This document shows, one piece after another, positions 1 through 11,860 of a stretch of DNA of 64,000 bases (its first letter is position 1; every line of letters begins with the position of its first letter). Source of the DNA: Trichosanthes cucumerina (taxonomy: Eukaryota; Streptophyta; Magnoliopsida; Cucurbitales; Cucurbitaceae); assembly GCA_036507285.1 (NCBI GenBank), contig CM071845.1:4216001-4280000 (forward strand), given 5' to 3'. The translations under genes were made by a program, and so were the position numbers. A model generated the notes under the pieces. The model saw only the letters and a list, made by a program, of their open reading frames with translations, did not search any database and was not told the DNA's origin.

Positions 1-2640
1 AATATTAAATATTTTTTTCAATGTCATATTCAAGCCCCGCTCAATACAAATTCTGAATCCGCCACTAATTGATAAGTGATGGTTTTTTTTTTTTAACGGT
101 TAAGTTATTGGCCTATATTTTTACAATTTTTAAACATTTGATTAGCCTCATTGTAAATTAGTGACTTACCATATTGATTAAAAGGGGAAATCACACTCGT
201 TAATTTGGCCTCTTCTATGTTATCATCGATTAGGAAAATGAGTAGATAAAAGATTGTGTCGAATTGAACAATTACGAAGTTTTTTTTTTTTTTCTATTTG
301 TGTTGACATGTGACGAACAATTATTTTTTTGGGGGGAGAAACACCAACAAACTATTTAGTCATATTATATATATTTTTTTTATATATAAAAAATTTAAAA
401 AGGGTGCACCGACAAGTTGTTTAAAATTACTACTATAATTAAAAGAATGGAACAGAAAGTTCGTGTTTGGCCAACATTAAAAACCCAGATACCATTGGCC
501 TTGGGAGAGGCTTCCTCTGCTGGTCGTGCAAACATGTCTTTTTTTTTTTTTTAATTCAATTCAATTTAATTTCTTACCTTTGCTTTTGGAGTTTGCTTTG
601 TTAGCCGACAATGAAATTATTTTAAGTTAAGAAAAGTATGTCTTAATGTTGGATGTTGTTTCAATTTAATCTATTCTTTTATTTTTTATTTTTTATTTTT
701 TAAAAATAGGTCTCTATTGTATACAAAATTTCAATTAATCTCTTGAAAAATTTTAAAATTAATTGATAATAACCTTAACACGGCATTACATTTAGTAAAT
801 TTGTAGAAATTTAGAGAAAGAAAAATGTTATATAAGAAAGAAAAGTTTCAATTCTTCCCCAATTTTCTAAAATATCAATAGAAATTTGAGTTTTTCTTCT
901 CTTAAATGATTTTTATTTCTCTTATAAATTGGTGTGCCAATTTACCAAGCTTTATGTAAGTTAATCATGAATCAATGTCAACATCCATTAATGAGCATAG
1001 CTTAATTGACATTAAACTAGTACTATATTGACCTTGATATTAGAAGTTTGATTCTCCCATCTAATAAAAAAAAAACTTTGAGACCAAATCAAAATTTTTT
1101 AAATCGATATCTAAATCGTAAAAATACCTAAAAATGGGAGATTAAAACCGTAAATTTAGTTTTTTTAATATAAACATATATGGATTAAAATGAAAAATCT
1201 TAGAAGTGTAAAGATAAAATTTAATACGGGGGATAGTACAGTGATGGAAAAAAGAAAATTGAGTCTATAGTTTGTACTTGATTTCTAATATTATTGTACT
1301 GTGCTCTCCTTTAAATGGTCTATCTTAAATAATTGTTAATCAAACCTTTTTTTAGTTTGCTTAATTTCATTCATGGAGTTTTAAAAGTTTCAATTTAATA
1401 ATTATAGTTTAGTTAGGATCTATTTGTTTAATTTTTCAAATATTTAATTTCTAAAAAAATATTTTACTAAATTTATAAAATTGGGCAATTCTTAAAATGA
1501 CTTATTAGAATATGAGTTTGAGAAATAAGTTATTTTGAGGGTAGGAATTGAAACCAAATTTTAGGAAAAGAATTTTTGAGTGTTTAACTTGGAATCCATC
1601 TCAAAATTTCATAATAATATAAAAATAACCAAAATACATTAATTACACCTTTTACTTCTATCCTGACTATCGTCAATGACCACCACCAAGCCAGTGACAC
1701 TCCGACGACTATCGCCACCCACCAACGATCACTGTGACTGTCCAACTTTAGTGACCACCATCACCACCAAACTCCGACAACCACTCTAGCGACTAACGCC
1801 AGATGCCATTCTAGTGACCCCTTTCTTGTCTTTGGACGGTCATAATATTTTAAATACAAATTTAAACTTATTAGTTCATAATATTTAATAGTATTTGACA
1901 CTAGTATAAACATTTTGAATGTAAAGCAAACTAAACAAATTTGTATATAAAAACAATTTTGAGAAAAATGTATCAAACATAGTGTTTTAATTTTAAACAA
2001 TTTTTATAAAAAATGTTTTAAAAAATGCATTTTAAAAAAATACTTGAATTAGAAGGCAATCTAAATGGGTCAATCATCTGTTAAAATATTACCAACATAA
2101 TTAAATACAATTCAATAATTAAGACATGTTTTTTTAAGAAGTCGTAGATTCAAATCTCTACTCTATGATATTGTAATGTTCTAAAATGCCTCTCAAAATA
2201 TTAACATATCTACAAAAGCTAAATAGTAATTTTTTTTTTTTAGTAAATGTAAATAGTTTTCTCACTCTAAAATATTTTATTTGAATGTCAACTCATTCTC
2301 TCTCACATTGAAAAATATGTTATATATTCAAAGAAAGCATATCATATATAAGACAACTATTAGCTTTTATTAGTAATGTAAAAGACAACTTAGAGAGAGA
2401 GATATATAGTTCTAGGACCCAATTAAAACTTTTTAAGATTATAAAATTTTAAATCAAATCAAACACAAATTGCGACGACTAAAGTGATAAATTTAACCTA
2501 TAATTTAGAAAAGATATAGTATTCAATATTTTTAAGGAGAATTGTAATGGGTAACATAAAATATTAGCATATTTGCAAGCTTAGCTATGATTTTTTAGAT
2601 TTGGCAAACTTTTTTAAATCTAATTTTTCGTTTTTTTATT
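1..2640. other. AT-rich intergenic DNA, no gene seen
   Basis: No coding pattern with plant gene character is visible. The stretch is poly-T and poly-A rich, with short CCACCA-rich DNA near 1675-1800 that gives only a chance ORF. Bases 40-75 read, on the minus strand, like the GGCGGATTCAG start common to several plant repeat ends, but no second end was found. Confidence 0.6.
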
Positions 2641-3082
2641 ATTCCAGATTTACCCTTATTGGTGTAGCAGATATATCAGTAGTATATCTGATATACTTTA
2701 TATTTGGTATATCAGTAGTATATCTGATATACTTTATATTAATATATCAGAAGCATATCTGATATACTTTATTTTTATATACCAATATATACCTAAAACA
2801 AAGTATGTTAATAGTATATTATTGATATACCACGGATACCCTTCTTTTAGGTACATCATTTAGAATGATATATTTCCTATATATCCGTAGCAAATTAGAG
2901 ATATTTTGCATATTAGTATTGTGACGTCCGAGGAAGAGGGGTACATGAATGAACCGAGCCCACATCTGAATGAGAGGGATCCTGAGGATATGAAAGTATG
3001 GTGCCCGAGGAGAATGGGTACATGAGGATGTGAAAATATAGTTGAGAAAGACTTAAAATAATTGATAGCTACTACCTATACC

Positions 3083-3192
3083 AACAAGGCGCACCTTCCT
3101 TTTCGGTGGCTCAATCATAGGAACTCCAAAGTTAAACGTGCTTGGCTTGGAGCAATTCTATGTTGGGTGACTTCTTGGGAATTTTCCTAGGG
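3083..3192 (+). ncRNA. 5S rRNA-derived segment inside the left Cassandra LTR
   Basis: AGTTAAACGTGCTTGGCTTGGAG followed by ATGTTGGGTGACTTCTTGGGAA matches the 5S rRNA internal promoter (box A, intermediate element, box C) with several substitutions. In Cassandra this region can recruit RNA polymerase III. It is a domain of the retroelement and not a ribosomal gene. Confidence 0.85.
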
Positions 3193-3336
3193 ATCATGTG
3201 AGTGAGGACAAAGCATGCTGAAAGAACCCCGTGTTGGTTTGTGGGGATAGTGTCTTCAATCTTACAAGCAATCATGGATGATATAATGACGCAGTCAGGT
3301 CGCAGAGGATCCTGGCTGGGCCTGGGGCGTTACAAA

Positions 3337-3348
3337 TGGTGTCAGAGC
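3337..3348 (+). promoter_or_regulatory. Cassandra primer binding site (tRNA-iMet)
   Basis: TGGTGTCAGAGC lies two bases after the left LTR and complements the 3' end of initiator tRNA-Met, with one change from the usual TGGTATCAGAGC. Confidence 0.88.
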
Positions 3349-4365
3349 GAAACCTCTCCCAGTAAGATGTGGTTCGGGGACGAACCAAGGCAGAAGCTGG
3401 TGGGCATGTGACGTCCGAGGAAGAGGGGTACATGAATGAACCGAGCCCACATCTGAATGAGAGAGATCCTGAGGATATGAAAGTATGGTGCTCGAGGAGA
3501 ATGGGTACATGAGGATGTGAAAGTATAGTTGAGAAAGGCTCCACAGTTAAACGTGCTTGGCTTGGAGTAATTCTATGTTGGGTGACCTCTTGAGAATTTT
3601 CCTAGGGAACATGTGAGTGAGGACAAAACATACTGAAAGGACCCCGTGTTGGTTTGTGGGGATAGTGTCTTCAATCTTACAAGCAATCATGGATGATATA
3701 ATGACGCAGCTAGGTCGCAGAGAATCCTGGGCCTGGGGCGTTACAAGTATATCACTAATGTACTTCATTTTAGATAGTTTATTTCACTAATATACCTAAC
3801 ATTAAGTATATCATTAATATATCAGTGAAATGAACATATATCATATGCGAGTTACTAATATACTCTTAATTAACTTCATATACATATATCAGTAGTATAT
3901 TAGTGATATACTTTATACAATAACACATCTCACACAATAAAATATAACAATCCAATTTGGTTTTAAATTATGAATTTACCTAAAATTTAAAAGTATAACC
4001 TAAAATTTACTGTACCTGAAATGTCGAACATTACAAATAGTTTTTGAGATCTCGTTGATATACTTAATATTACTTAATAAAATATATCATCATAAATCAT
4101 TATCAAACATAAATCACTATTTGTGATATATCGTTGATATACTGAATAAAGTATTTTGGTAGTATCAGTATCAGTAGGATATCTGATATACTTAATATTT
4201 GTATATTAATAGCATATAAGTAGTATATCTGATATATTTTATATTTGGTATATCGATAGTATATCAGTAGGATATTTGATATCCTTAATAATTTGTATAT
4301 CAATAGTATATCTGATATACTTTATATTTGGTATATATTAATCAACTAGTATATACCTATATATT

Positions 4366-4617
4366 TGTAATGCCGTAGGCCCAGGATTCATATCAAGATT
4401 TGGAATCCGGATTTGGCCTTAACATGAGATTTCTCCAAGCCAAACACGCTTAGCTTTGGAGTTCCTATGATTTAGTCATAGAAAATTAGGAAGGTGCATC
4501 TTGTTGGTATATCAATTCTTGTAAGTCTTTTTCATCTATATTTTCATAACTTCGAGATCACTCTCATTCGGATGTGATCTCGATTCATTCATGTACCCTT
4601 CTTCTTCGAACATCACA
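4366..4617 (-). mobile_element. Cassandra solo LTR, reverse orientation
   Basis: Read on the minus strand this segment starts TGTGATGTTCGAAG and ends GGCATTACA, matching the ends of the Cassandra at 2920, and it holds the AAGCGTGTTTGGCTTGGAG 5S-like motif. A perfect 5-bp duplication ATATT flanks it (4361-4365 and 4618-4622). One LTR without internal sequence is the footprint of LTR-LTR recombination. At 252 bp it has also lost internal LTR sequence. Confidence 0.87.
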
Positions 4618-5403
4618 ATATTAGTTGTATACTACTGATATACTATCGATACACTTCTTTTTAGGTATCATTCAAATGATATACTTTATATATATCGTAG
4701 CGTATTATGAATATTTTGCACATTTGATATATCACTGATATACTTTATATTACGTATGTCTCATTTCATTTTGATATAAGTGAAATGTATCAAGAAAGAA
4801 ATCACTAATATACTTCATATTAGGTATATTTGATACATTGAATATAAATCACTATTATACTCTTGATATACTTCATATTAGCTATTTTTGATATACTGTT
4901 GATATACTAAGTACCAGAAATTCAAGTTCATTGATATACTTAAGTAAAGTGTATCATTAGTATATCACTAATATACTTCATATTAGGTATATCGTGGGTA
5001 TATCAACAATATATCATCGATAGACAATTGATATACACCATATTACAATCACGCAAGATTACACAGGAAGGGTATTTTAGACATATCGCTTACTCCAATT
5101 GGGTTGAACCAATTTTTTTTACTAGAAACAAATGGTAGATAGACTTGCAATTGAACATTTATTTTTTGTCATTTGTGCAACTGACCATTTTTATTTTTTG
5201 TCATTTGTGCAACTGACCATTTTTATTTTAAATAATATTATTAGATTAAATTAAAATTTTAGCCTAGGAACTTTAAAAGATGCTTTACAATGTGTCAAAA
5301 ATAGCTGGAAACTTTTATTTTTATGTATAATAAATTCTTAATATTTTTTACATTTTTTTTAATTTAATGGACCTATTAGACATACAATTGAATTTTGTAT
5401 ATC

Positions 5404-5713
5404 CGGGTATCAATAGTATATCCCTCGTGTAGTTACTTTTGGTTAGATATATCGTTGGTATATCAGATATAAGGTTGATAGACTCCTGATATATACTTAA
5501 TGTTAGTGAAATCAACGAGTATCAATAGTATATCACTCGTGTAGTTACTTTTTGGTTAAATATATCGTCGGTATATAAGATATAAGGTTGATAGACTGTA
5601 TATACTTAATGTTAGGGAAATCAACGGGTATCAATAGTATATCACTCGTGTAGTTACTTTTTGGTTAGATATATCGTCGGTATATCAGATATAAGGTTGA
5701 TAGACTCCTGATT
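5404..5713. repeat. Tandem array, about 2.8 copies of a 110-bp unit
   Basis: Units begin near 5406, 5518 and 5627 with GAGTATCAATAGTATATC or GGGTATCAATAGTATATC. Each continues through CACTCGTGTAGTTACTTT and ATATAAGGTTGATAGACT. The unit contains the TATATC satellite words, so it looks like a higher-order repeat that arose from that satellite. Confidence 0.85.
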
Positions 5714-5715
5714 TT

Positions 5716-6461
5716 CTAAAACCCAGAAGAACATTTTGGACTTTTTCTTTTCTGTTGTTGGGATGGGCTTGGATATTTTGTTATTTCTGCAAAACAAATT
5801 AATCAATGATACGACTGCAAATAGAACAAATCTTATTGTCATTTGTGCAACTACCCCTATTTTTAATCGTATATCTTGTTTTTATTTTTTTTAACAGTGT
5901 TTTTAGGAGTAAAGTTTTTTTCATAATAATTTTTCTTAAAAAAAAAATACTTTTAGATTAGGTTACATTTGAATTTCTGAATTTTTAAACTCAACATTCT
6001 TTGAGTTTTGCATTTAATTGTACTCTTGGTTTTCCATCTAATTTTCTGGTAGTTTTCTGTTAATTACTACCAGAATTCTAACGTAGATTTGTAAAACAAT
6101 AAAAATATGTATTATGTTGTTTTTAATTAAAAAATATTATTTATTTTCTCTTTTTCTCTCTCTTCCTTTCCCTCCTCCTTTTCTTCTTCTTTAACCACAA
6201 CCTGGCACCACCATCGTCACCTTTTTTTTTCTTCTTCTCTCTCTTTTTCTTTCTCCCCTTCTTCCTCATATTTTCAAAAAAAAAAAAAAAAAAAAAAAAA
6301 GGGTTTTTCCTTCCTTTTGAGCTGAATCGAGGAAAATCTCCTTCAATTTAACATTTTTCTTGGAAGTATGGAGAAAAATGGAGGTTGGTAATCGGCTATG
6401 AAGGAAGAAGAAGAGAGGAGAAAAAAATAACATTTTTAATTAAAAATAAATAATAATAATA
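5716..6461. other. Intergenic stretch, no gene seen
   Basis: AT-rich, with a CT-rich run around 6130-6265 and an A-run ending near 6300. The sentence-like repeat TCATTTGTGCAACT occurs near 5170, 5202 and 5838. No gene structure is visible. Confidence 0.5.
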
Positions 6462-6466
6462 AAAAT

Positions 6467-7631
6467 TGTTGATGCCGAATTTGGTTAGACGGATCAATCT
6501 GGTGAATTTGTATCGTTGGGGACAACGATCTCCTGCAAAAGAAAAAAACTAACACCGGTGTGGTGCTCACACACGCATCCCGACGCTTTCAGTTAGAGAG
6601 GATAATCTCGCACTTAAGTAAATCTCAAGCTAGAACACACAAAGCCAAATGATTGCTTACCTTTTTGGGGTTGTTCAACGAGTTAATATAGACTTTCAAT
6701 TTGTAACGGTCTTTCCGCATTTTATTATTCATTATTCCTCCATAATTGAAGTGTAGCTTAATGACTGATTCACGGAGAAAGAACCGCTTTCACGATGTCC
6801 CTATCTCTTGCCCTATCCGTCATTAGTTGCAATGGTCGCCGACGTCCGAGCCGATCCTCGGGATTAGCCTCCCGGCCGCTTATGGGTTGACTTTTGAGTT
6901 GGGCGACCTCTCTGGGTGGGCCCACGGGTCAACCCCTTCGGCCGCTGAACCGGCCCGACCCCTCGAGGTCGGCCTCGCCGGTGAGCCGACCCTCAGGGTC
7001 GGCTCGTCCGACGAGCCGACCCCACGAGGTCGGCTCCTCGGCCGCCCGACCACGAGGTCGGCCGGCCGGCCGAACCGCGGGGTCGGCCCTGCTTTGGAGG
7101 GAAGACGACCCGCGGGTTTACCACTGGCTGGGGGCCGACACCTCGGTCGGCTCTTCGCCTTCGGAGCCGACCCCACGAGGTCGGCTCCTGAGCGGCCGAC
7201 CCTGCCGGTTTGGCCACCTGGGACCGGGCCGACCTTCGAGGTCGGCCTGACGGCCGGAGCCGAAAACCTCGGGTCGGCTCGCGCCTGAGCCGACCCCCGA
7301 GGTCGGCTCTGAGCCGGCCGACCCCGAGGGGTCGGCCTACCACCTTGACCGGCCGACCCTACGAGGTCGGCCTCGCCGGCCGAGCGCCGCCACTTAGTGG
7401 CTCCTGCAGCTGAGCGCCGACTTTGGGTCGGCCGACCTCAGCCGGTCGACCCTTTGGGTCGGCCTTCTCCGGCTCCTGAGCGGCCGACCCACGGGGGTCG
7501 GCCTCCCTGCTTCTTGACTTGCGGTAGTCGCACCTGCGGGCCTGATTCGACTCTCGATTCCAACCTGGCCGACTACTAATTCGCCTCTCTCTACGCTTTT
7601 ATCTGACCGGATCCCATTTTTGGCCATAACA
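6467..7631 (-). repeat. 3' LTR of the Tat element
   Basis: Pairs with 15937-17278 and shares the same terminal 50 bases at each end. It contains a GC-rich palindromic array at about 6900-7510 and a TTAATATA box near 6683 that would serve a minus-strand promoter. It is 177 bp shorter than its partner, mostly from differences in the array. Confidence 0.92.
6900..7510. repeat. GC-rich palindromic array, CCGACC..GAGGTCGG
   Basis: Seven exact GAGGTCGG words and many CCGACCCC/GGGTCGGC half sites occur in about 600 bp. Each unit of about 20 bp, for example CCGACCCCACGAGGTCGGC, is an inverted repeat able to fold as a hairpin. In the minus-strand LTR the array lies upstream of the TATA-like box, so it belongs to U3. 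The Pro/Arg/Gly-rich ORFs here are artefacts of the repeat. Confidence 0.88.
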
Positions 7632-7646
7632 AATTGCCCCACTTCT
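7632..7646 (-). promoter_or_regulatory. Polypurine tract of the Tat element
   Basis: On the minus strand AGAAGTGGGGCAATT directly precedes the TGTTATGG start of the 3' LTR, which is the position and composition expected of the plus-strand primer site. Confidence 0.75.
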
Positions 7647-8119
7647 AGTCTAACTTGTTCTCCTATTATAGTTTAGACTTGAAGTAAGTGGACATACCCT
7701 GGACGATCCTCCTTTCACCTCGATAGATGTGTCCGTAAGGCTTTAAAAGCTCAACTTAGTTTCATTCCTCTCACACCTTCCATCCATTCCAAAACCTTAG
7801 CTTTCAAGATCACACTCTCTTCCGACTTCTTTGGCGCTTCTGGCAAGACGCCTTCTCAGTAACCTTACTTACGCCTCTAAGCTATGGCTAGTAGAGCACC
7901 CTCTCTTTGCCCACGCCAGCTTCTTCCGACCCTAAGATGTAGACTTTAATCCTAACCCACCCCTGCAGAGTCCAAAACCCCGAATCTCTCTGGTCCGACT
8001 GCAGAGGCCTAGTAGGGTTGTAGCTGACATCGATTCCACTTTGTGAGAGCTCTGCCTTTTATAGCATTCCCGACTGGTCACCATGCGAGTTCCCGGGAGA
8101 GGAGAAGAGCCTAGTTCCT

Positions 8120-8594
8120 CCCCGTGAGAGGTGGCTTTCATCCCGATATGTTAGCTAGTGGGGTTAGGTTACCCTCATTCCCTAGTTCGCATTTCACTCT
8201 CACCAGATTGGCACCTTTTCGCAAGTGCTACCGAACTCTTGGTGCTCGCCATGGGATGTTGTGTCCTCGCATCAGTCGAAACCCACTCCTATGTCACCAT
8301 CGACTTCTTTCTCTTCATATCTTCAAACAAAAGATCGATCCAAGCCCTTCTACTATACCGCCCGCCTTTATGTCGAGGCTATCGCCATGAGCCCAAATCG
8401 GGCCAAAGACCGGAAGAAACCATGGTTTTTGTGGGCGGGCTTTGGTCGTGTCTCCGACGAGACGGGGTCTACCCTCCGAGTTCCAACCACCGAACGTTAG
8501 GCGAGTCCGCGCTGATGCGCGAACGAGACCATTACCCTACCGCTCACGACTCGCTTTATGGTTCTGTTTCTTCCCATGACGCTATACTAACTCT

Positions 8595-8632
<38 letters not shown>

Positions 8633-9890
8633 GACGCCGACCGAGCCACCCTCTACCGCACTTGCCTTTCGAAGCTTCGCTTGAGAATCGCCGAAGTCTC
8701 GACGTTGGGGTCCCGAATCGTTACGAACGAACTTCTTTCCGCGTGTAACCTTATCCTCCTCGCGCTGATACACGCGAAGGTTAGGCTTTCTTCTACAATG
8801 CTTTTGCGTGACATCTCCTTATTATGTTTTCACGATTTTCTCTTTCTATTAGATATGTCGCCAAACCTAAGTGGAACAAGAGCGTGAGCTTCGAACGAAC
8901 GGAGCTCATGCGGTGACTCGGGGCGTTCCTCGGGCCACGCTTCCAACGCCGACAATCGTGCCACCAGCGCGTGGCAGGTGCAGGCGGCCGCCTCCAGCCA
9001 GACTCCTCCGTGAGACTTTACCTAGCTATGTTCCTCCTCCTACCAATCTCGGGGTAGCTAGCCGACTGTTCTTCTCTCGTGGTACGGCGGCAGGGCGCTC
9101 TCCGCCTCACCTACGCTGGACCTTATGACTCCCTTTTGACACGGCAATGAATTGGAGCAGCCTTCGCTCTATGGGATGGCGCTTCCGACGGTGGTTCTTC
9201 CCGCGAGTCTTCCGAGCGCTTTGATGTCGACCACCGCCCGCCCGTCTACTCAATGCCGCAATGCACTATACCCACGGCCGTGAGTGTCTTCTCCCTCACC
9301 GCTTTTCTCTTCACTTTCGCTAATCTTGCCTTCTATGCGTAGGCCTTCATTCTCACAACTTTGGCTTCGTCGTATGGCGAACGAACTCGTTCTATCTCCG
9401 CTGAACCGCGCCTCGCGGCCGACTGAACACGCCAATTTCTTCATGCCCAGCAAAGACGCTTTCTTCGATCTTTGCAGCGAGATTCGACTCTCTCGCAGTT
9501 GAGCATTCGCGCACTAAAGGTGAGGTGTCTTCTTCGATCCGAGCTATCTTCTACCGGCGGTGAGGTGTCTTCTCTTCGATCCGAGCTATCTTCGCCTGAT
9601 CTCAATTGAAAGAGATCGAAGATAAGCTCAATGACGCTGGCTACCGACCGAGGCCTTCAAGCCGCTCGATGAATATAATGACTTCTCGAATGAGCTATGC
9701 TTTGCGCGTAAATTGGTCAATTCGAAAGGTCCGAGAGCGACACCCTGAGACTGATCTGGCGTGGGTGAAGTCTTCCTTCTTGGAGTGCATTGAGGCCTCT
9801 AATCCTCCTGGGTTCGACCTCGGCCAAACTTCTGGATCTAGGGATCCGCCGCTTCTGAAGAACGTGGTTCGGACGAGGGCTTCCTGATGA
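8120..9890 (+). pseudogene. Antisense ORF of the Tat element (gypsy-type transposon family protein), broken
   Basis: This is a plus-strand coding region opposite to gag-pol, between integrase and the 3' LTR. Around 8124-8500, pieces in three frames read FHPDMLASGVRLP, LPNSWC, DFFLFI and YYTARLYVEAIAMSPNRAK. Together they resemble the plant family annotated as putative gypsy type transposon (PF04195). A C-terminal piece at 9606-9887 reads MKEIEDKLNDAGY, IRKVRERHPETDLAWVKSSF and ends in a stop near 9885. A 33-base T run (8597-8629) and several frameshifts split the frame. Tat/Retand elements are known to carry an ORF in this place and orientation. Its role is unknown. The family match is from memory and moderately sure. 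Confidence 0.62.
8597..8629. repeat. Poly-T tract
   Basis: About 33 consecutive T residues lie inside the antisense ORF and disrupt it. Confidence 0.9.
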
Positions 9891-10439
9891 CATCACCATG
9901 GATCAACCGCTCGACCTTTTTTAGATGTATTAGCGTATTGTTTTGATTTTCCTTTAATTTCCAAAGACGTATCTCTTTCGATCTTGTATCCCTTTTAATG
10001 AACTTCTTCTCAGATCCCTTTAATGCACTTCTTCTTTTGCTTGCACTCTTGTCGTATTTTAATTGAGCTCTATATTTATTGCAACGTACTTACCCCCCAC
10101 TCACGCAGTTTTGATTCAAAGTAAATTGCTTGAGTAGAACGCTTGGTATTAATGATAACAAACAAATTCGAATACAAAATAAGACAAAGATAGAAAAACA
10201 GAACTACTGATAATAAAGTTTCAGATGCTCCACATTCCATGGGTGTGGCATCTGTTTCCCGCTCATGTCAACAATCTCATAAGTCCCGTGATCTAACTAT
10301 CCTTGTAATTTTGTATGGTCCTTCCTGCCAGACCTAAAGTGCCGTGAGGTCGGGTCTCGTGTGTTCTCGTGATAACACTACGGCGGAGTACCAGTGTCAC
10401 CTCTTTTGAAGCTCTGCTGCTTCACACGAGTTGTAGTAC

Positions 10440-11300
10440 CGAGCGACCCTACATTTGTATTCTTCTCATCCATGAACCGGCAAGCTTTCTCCTCCATTCT
10501 TCCAATAGATCCAGTGTGCACTCGTGGACTCGTAATTCATATTGGGATCAAAATGTTCTACCCGGGGAGACGGGAGTCCAATCTCCACTGGGATAACAGC
10601 TTCCGTACCGAACGAAAGGGAAAAAGGAGTTTCCCAGCTTGAATTTCGAGACGCTGCTCTGTAAGCCCACACAATACATTAGGTAATTCCTCCGCCCACG
10701 AGCCTTTCAACCCTTCCAACTTGGTCTTGAGGTTTCTCTTGAGGATCTTATTCACTCGCTTCCACTGACCGTTGGCTTGTGGGTGTCTTTGGAGACGAGA
10801 AGAAATGTTTGATATTCAACTCCGAGCAAAACTTTCTTAATGCTTCGTTGTCGAATTGGCGCCCGTTATCCGTCACTAAGGCATAAGGTATGCCGAATCG
10901 GCATATGACATCTCGCCATATGAAATTAGTTACCTTCTTCTCTGCAATAGTTGCGAGAGCTTCCGCCTCCGCTTACACTTCGTAAAGTAGTCATCGCGAC
11001 CACCGCGAACTTCGCTCGCCCTTTACCCTCGCGGAAGAGGTCCAATGAGGTCTACCCCACCGAGCGAATGGCCGTGGACTCATCACACCGGTGAGCGGTT
11101 GAGAGGGTTGTCTCTCGTATCACCGCAAATCGCTGGCACCGTCACACGCCTTGGCAACGCCGTGCATCGCTGCGCATGGTGGGGCGCAGGTAGCCCCCGC
11201 CGCATTGCCTTCTGTCTTGCAGACCGAGCGCCGTGGATGATTGCCGCATATTCCTTCGTGTATCTCTCGTAAGACATATGTCGCCGCCAAGTTCGAGACA
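10440..11300 (-). pseudogene. Tat element integrase, broken
   Basis: Read on the minus strand from 11300 down, the zinc-binding region is recalled by KAMRRG, YLRPTMRSDA and the PLNRSP context. The catalytic core is recalled by FHMARCH, ATIAEKKV-like and HPQANGQ-like fragments around 10760-10950. The C-terminal stretch is best kept: MNKILKRNLKTKLEGLKGSW, then SSWETPFSLSFGTEAVIPVE and GLPSPRVEHFD at 10466-10755. TPFSL.FGTEAVIPVEIG is the usual sequence of plant Tat-group integrases. At least four frame changes are needed to join these parts, so no enzyme can be made. Integrase would insert the element cDNA into the genome. Confidence 0.85.
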
Positions 11301-11639
11301 TCCGAGCAAATGCATAGAATAGCTTCTTCTGTATAACTTATCGCCTCGTAGACGCATCGCGCCTTTATATTTTAGCCGCTGCGTGCTTCATGTGTATCTA
11401 CGAGTCTCCCGCCTTTAAGAAACTCGACCAATGGGGATATCCGTGTTCGCTGAGTAGCATCCAACTCCATTACTTCACTCTCTCGACACTTAGTTCATCC
11501 AAGATCTCAACCGGGACGGTTCTCCGTAGCTCGTGTCATATGCGCGCCAATCTCGCAGCGTAGTCGGGCGTTGGCATTCTCTGATCTTGGGATCCGCCGA
11601 TTTCGAACTTATCGAACGCTCCCAAGCATCGCTTTGCCT

Positions 11640-11860
11640 TGGCTAAGTAGCGACCATGCGCCGTTCTTTTGCCCGATATGTTTCCGCCACCGTTTTACGA
11701 CAAGTCGAGAGTCACTTAGAATGATCAAGTTCTTTACCTCGAAAAGTTTAGCGATTCTCACCACGCTAGCAATGCCTCATATTCTCGCCTCGTTGTTCGA
11801 CGCCGAAACTTGAATCTTAAGGCGCGCTCGAACCTTTCTTCGTCCGGAGACACCATGAGC
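11640..11860 (-). pseudogene. Archaeal-type RNase H domain (aRH) of the Tat element
   Basis: The minus strand gives VSPDEERFERALRFKF, EYEALLA and SDSRLV-like fragments in shifting frames. This is the pattern of the additional RNase H found in Tat-group elements (VSPEG..ALRF..SNNEAEYEALLAGL..L...SDS.LVV). The second RNase H is the main reason for calling the element Tat rather than Athila or chromovirus. Broken by small indels. Confidence 0.7.

Larger units (their letters stand above)
2920..3745 (+). mobile_element. Cassandra TRIM retrotransposon, complete
   Basis: The two LTRs both begin TGTGACGTCCGAGG and end GGGGCGTTACA: 2920-3334 (415 bp) and 3407-3745 (339 bp). The element is flanked by a perfect 5-bp duplication AGTAT at 2915-2919 and 3746-3750. 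A primer binding site for initiator tRNA-Met, TGGTGTCAGAGC, follows the left LTR at 3337-3348, and a purine-rich tract AAGCTGGTGGGCA (3394-3406) precedes the right LTR. The internal part is only 72 bp and codes for nothing. The left LTR carries a 5S rRNA-like segment, which is the hallmark of Cassandra. Such elements depend on other retrotransposons for reverse transcription and integration. Confidence 0.93.
2640..5100. repeat. TATATC-type degenerate satellite, block 1
   Basis: Short variants of GTATATCAGTAGTATATC, GATATACTTTATATT and GATATACC are repeated for about 2.4 kb with irregular spacing, roughly 20-45 bases. The motif is close to self-complementary, so both strands look alike. Two Cassandra insertions interrupt the block. 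A second block of the same family lies at 30845-31690. No coding potential. Confidence 0.8.

Noticed and set aside
3083..3192. Functional 5S rRNA gene
   Set aside because: Only the internal promoter half is similar and it lies within an LTR, so it is the Cassandra 5S domain.
3202..3768. Short ORFs in the Cassandra element
   Set aside because: TRIM elements do not code. The frames cross LTR borders and have no domain.
6827..7413. Long Pro/Arg/Gly-rich ORFs on both strands (up to 153 residues)
   Set aside because: They arise from the GC-rich palindromic LTR array. The same happens at 16279-17210 (263 residues). Open frames on both strands at once and no domain.
9284..9502. Independent small gene in the Tat 3' region
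   Set aside because: The opposite strand is equally open and it lies inside the degenerate antisense ORF zone. No separate start or product is supported.
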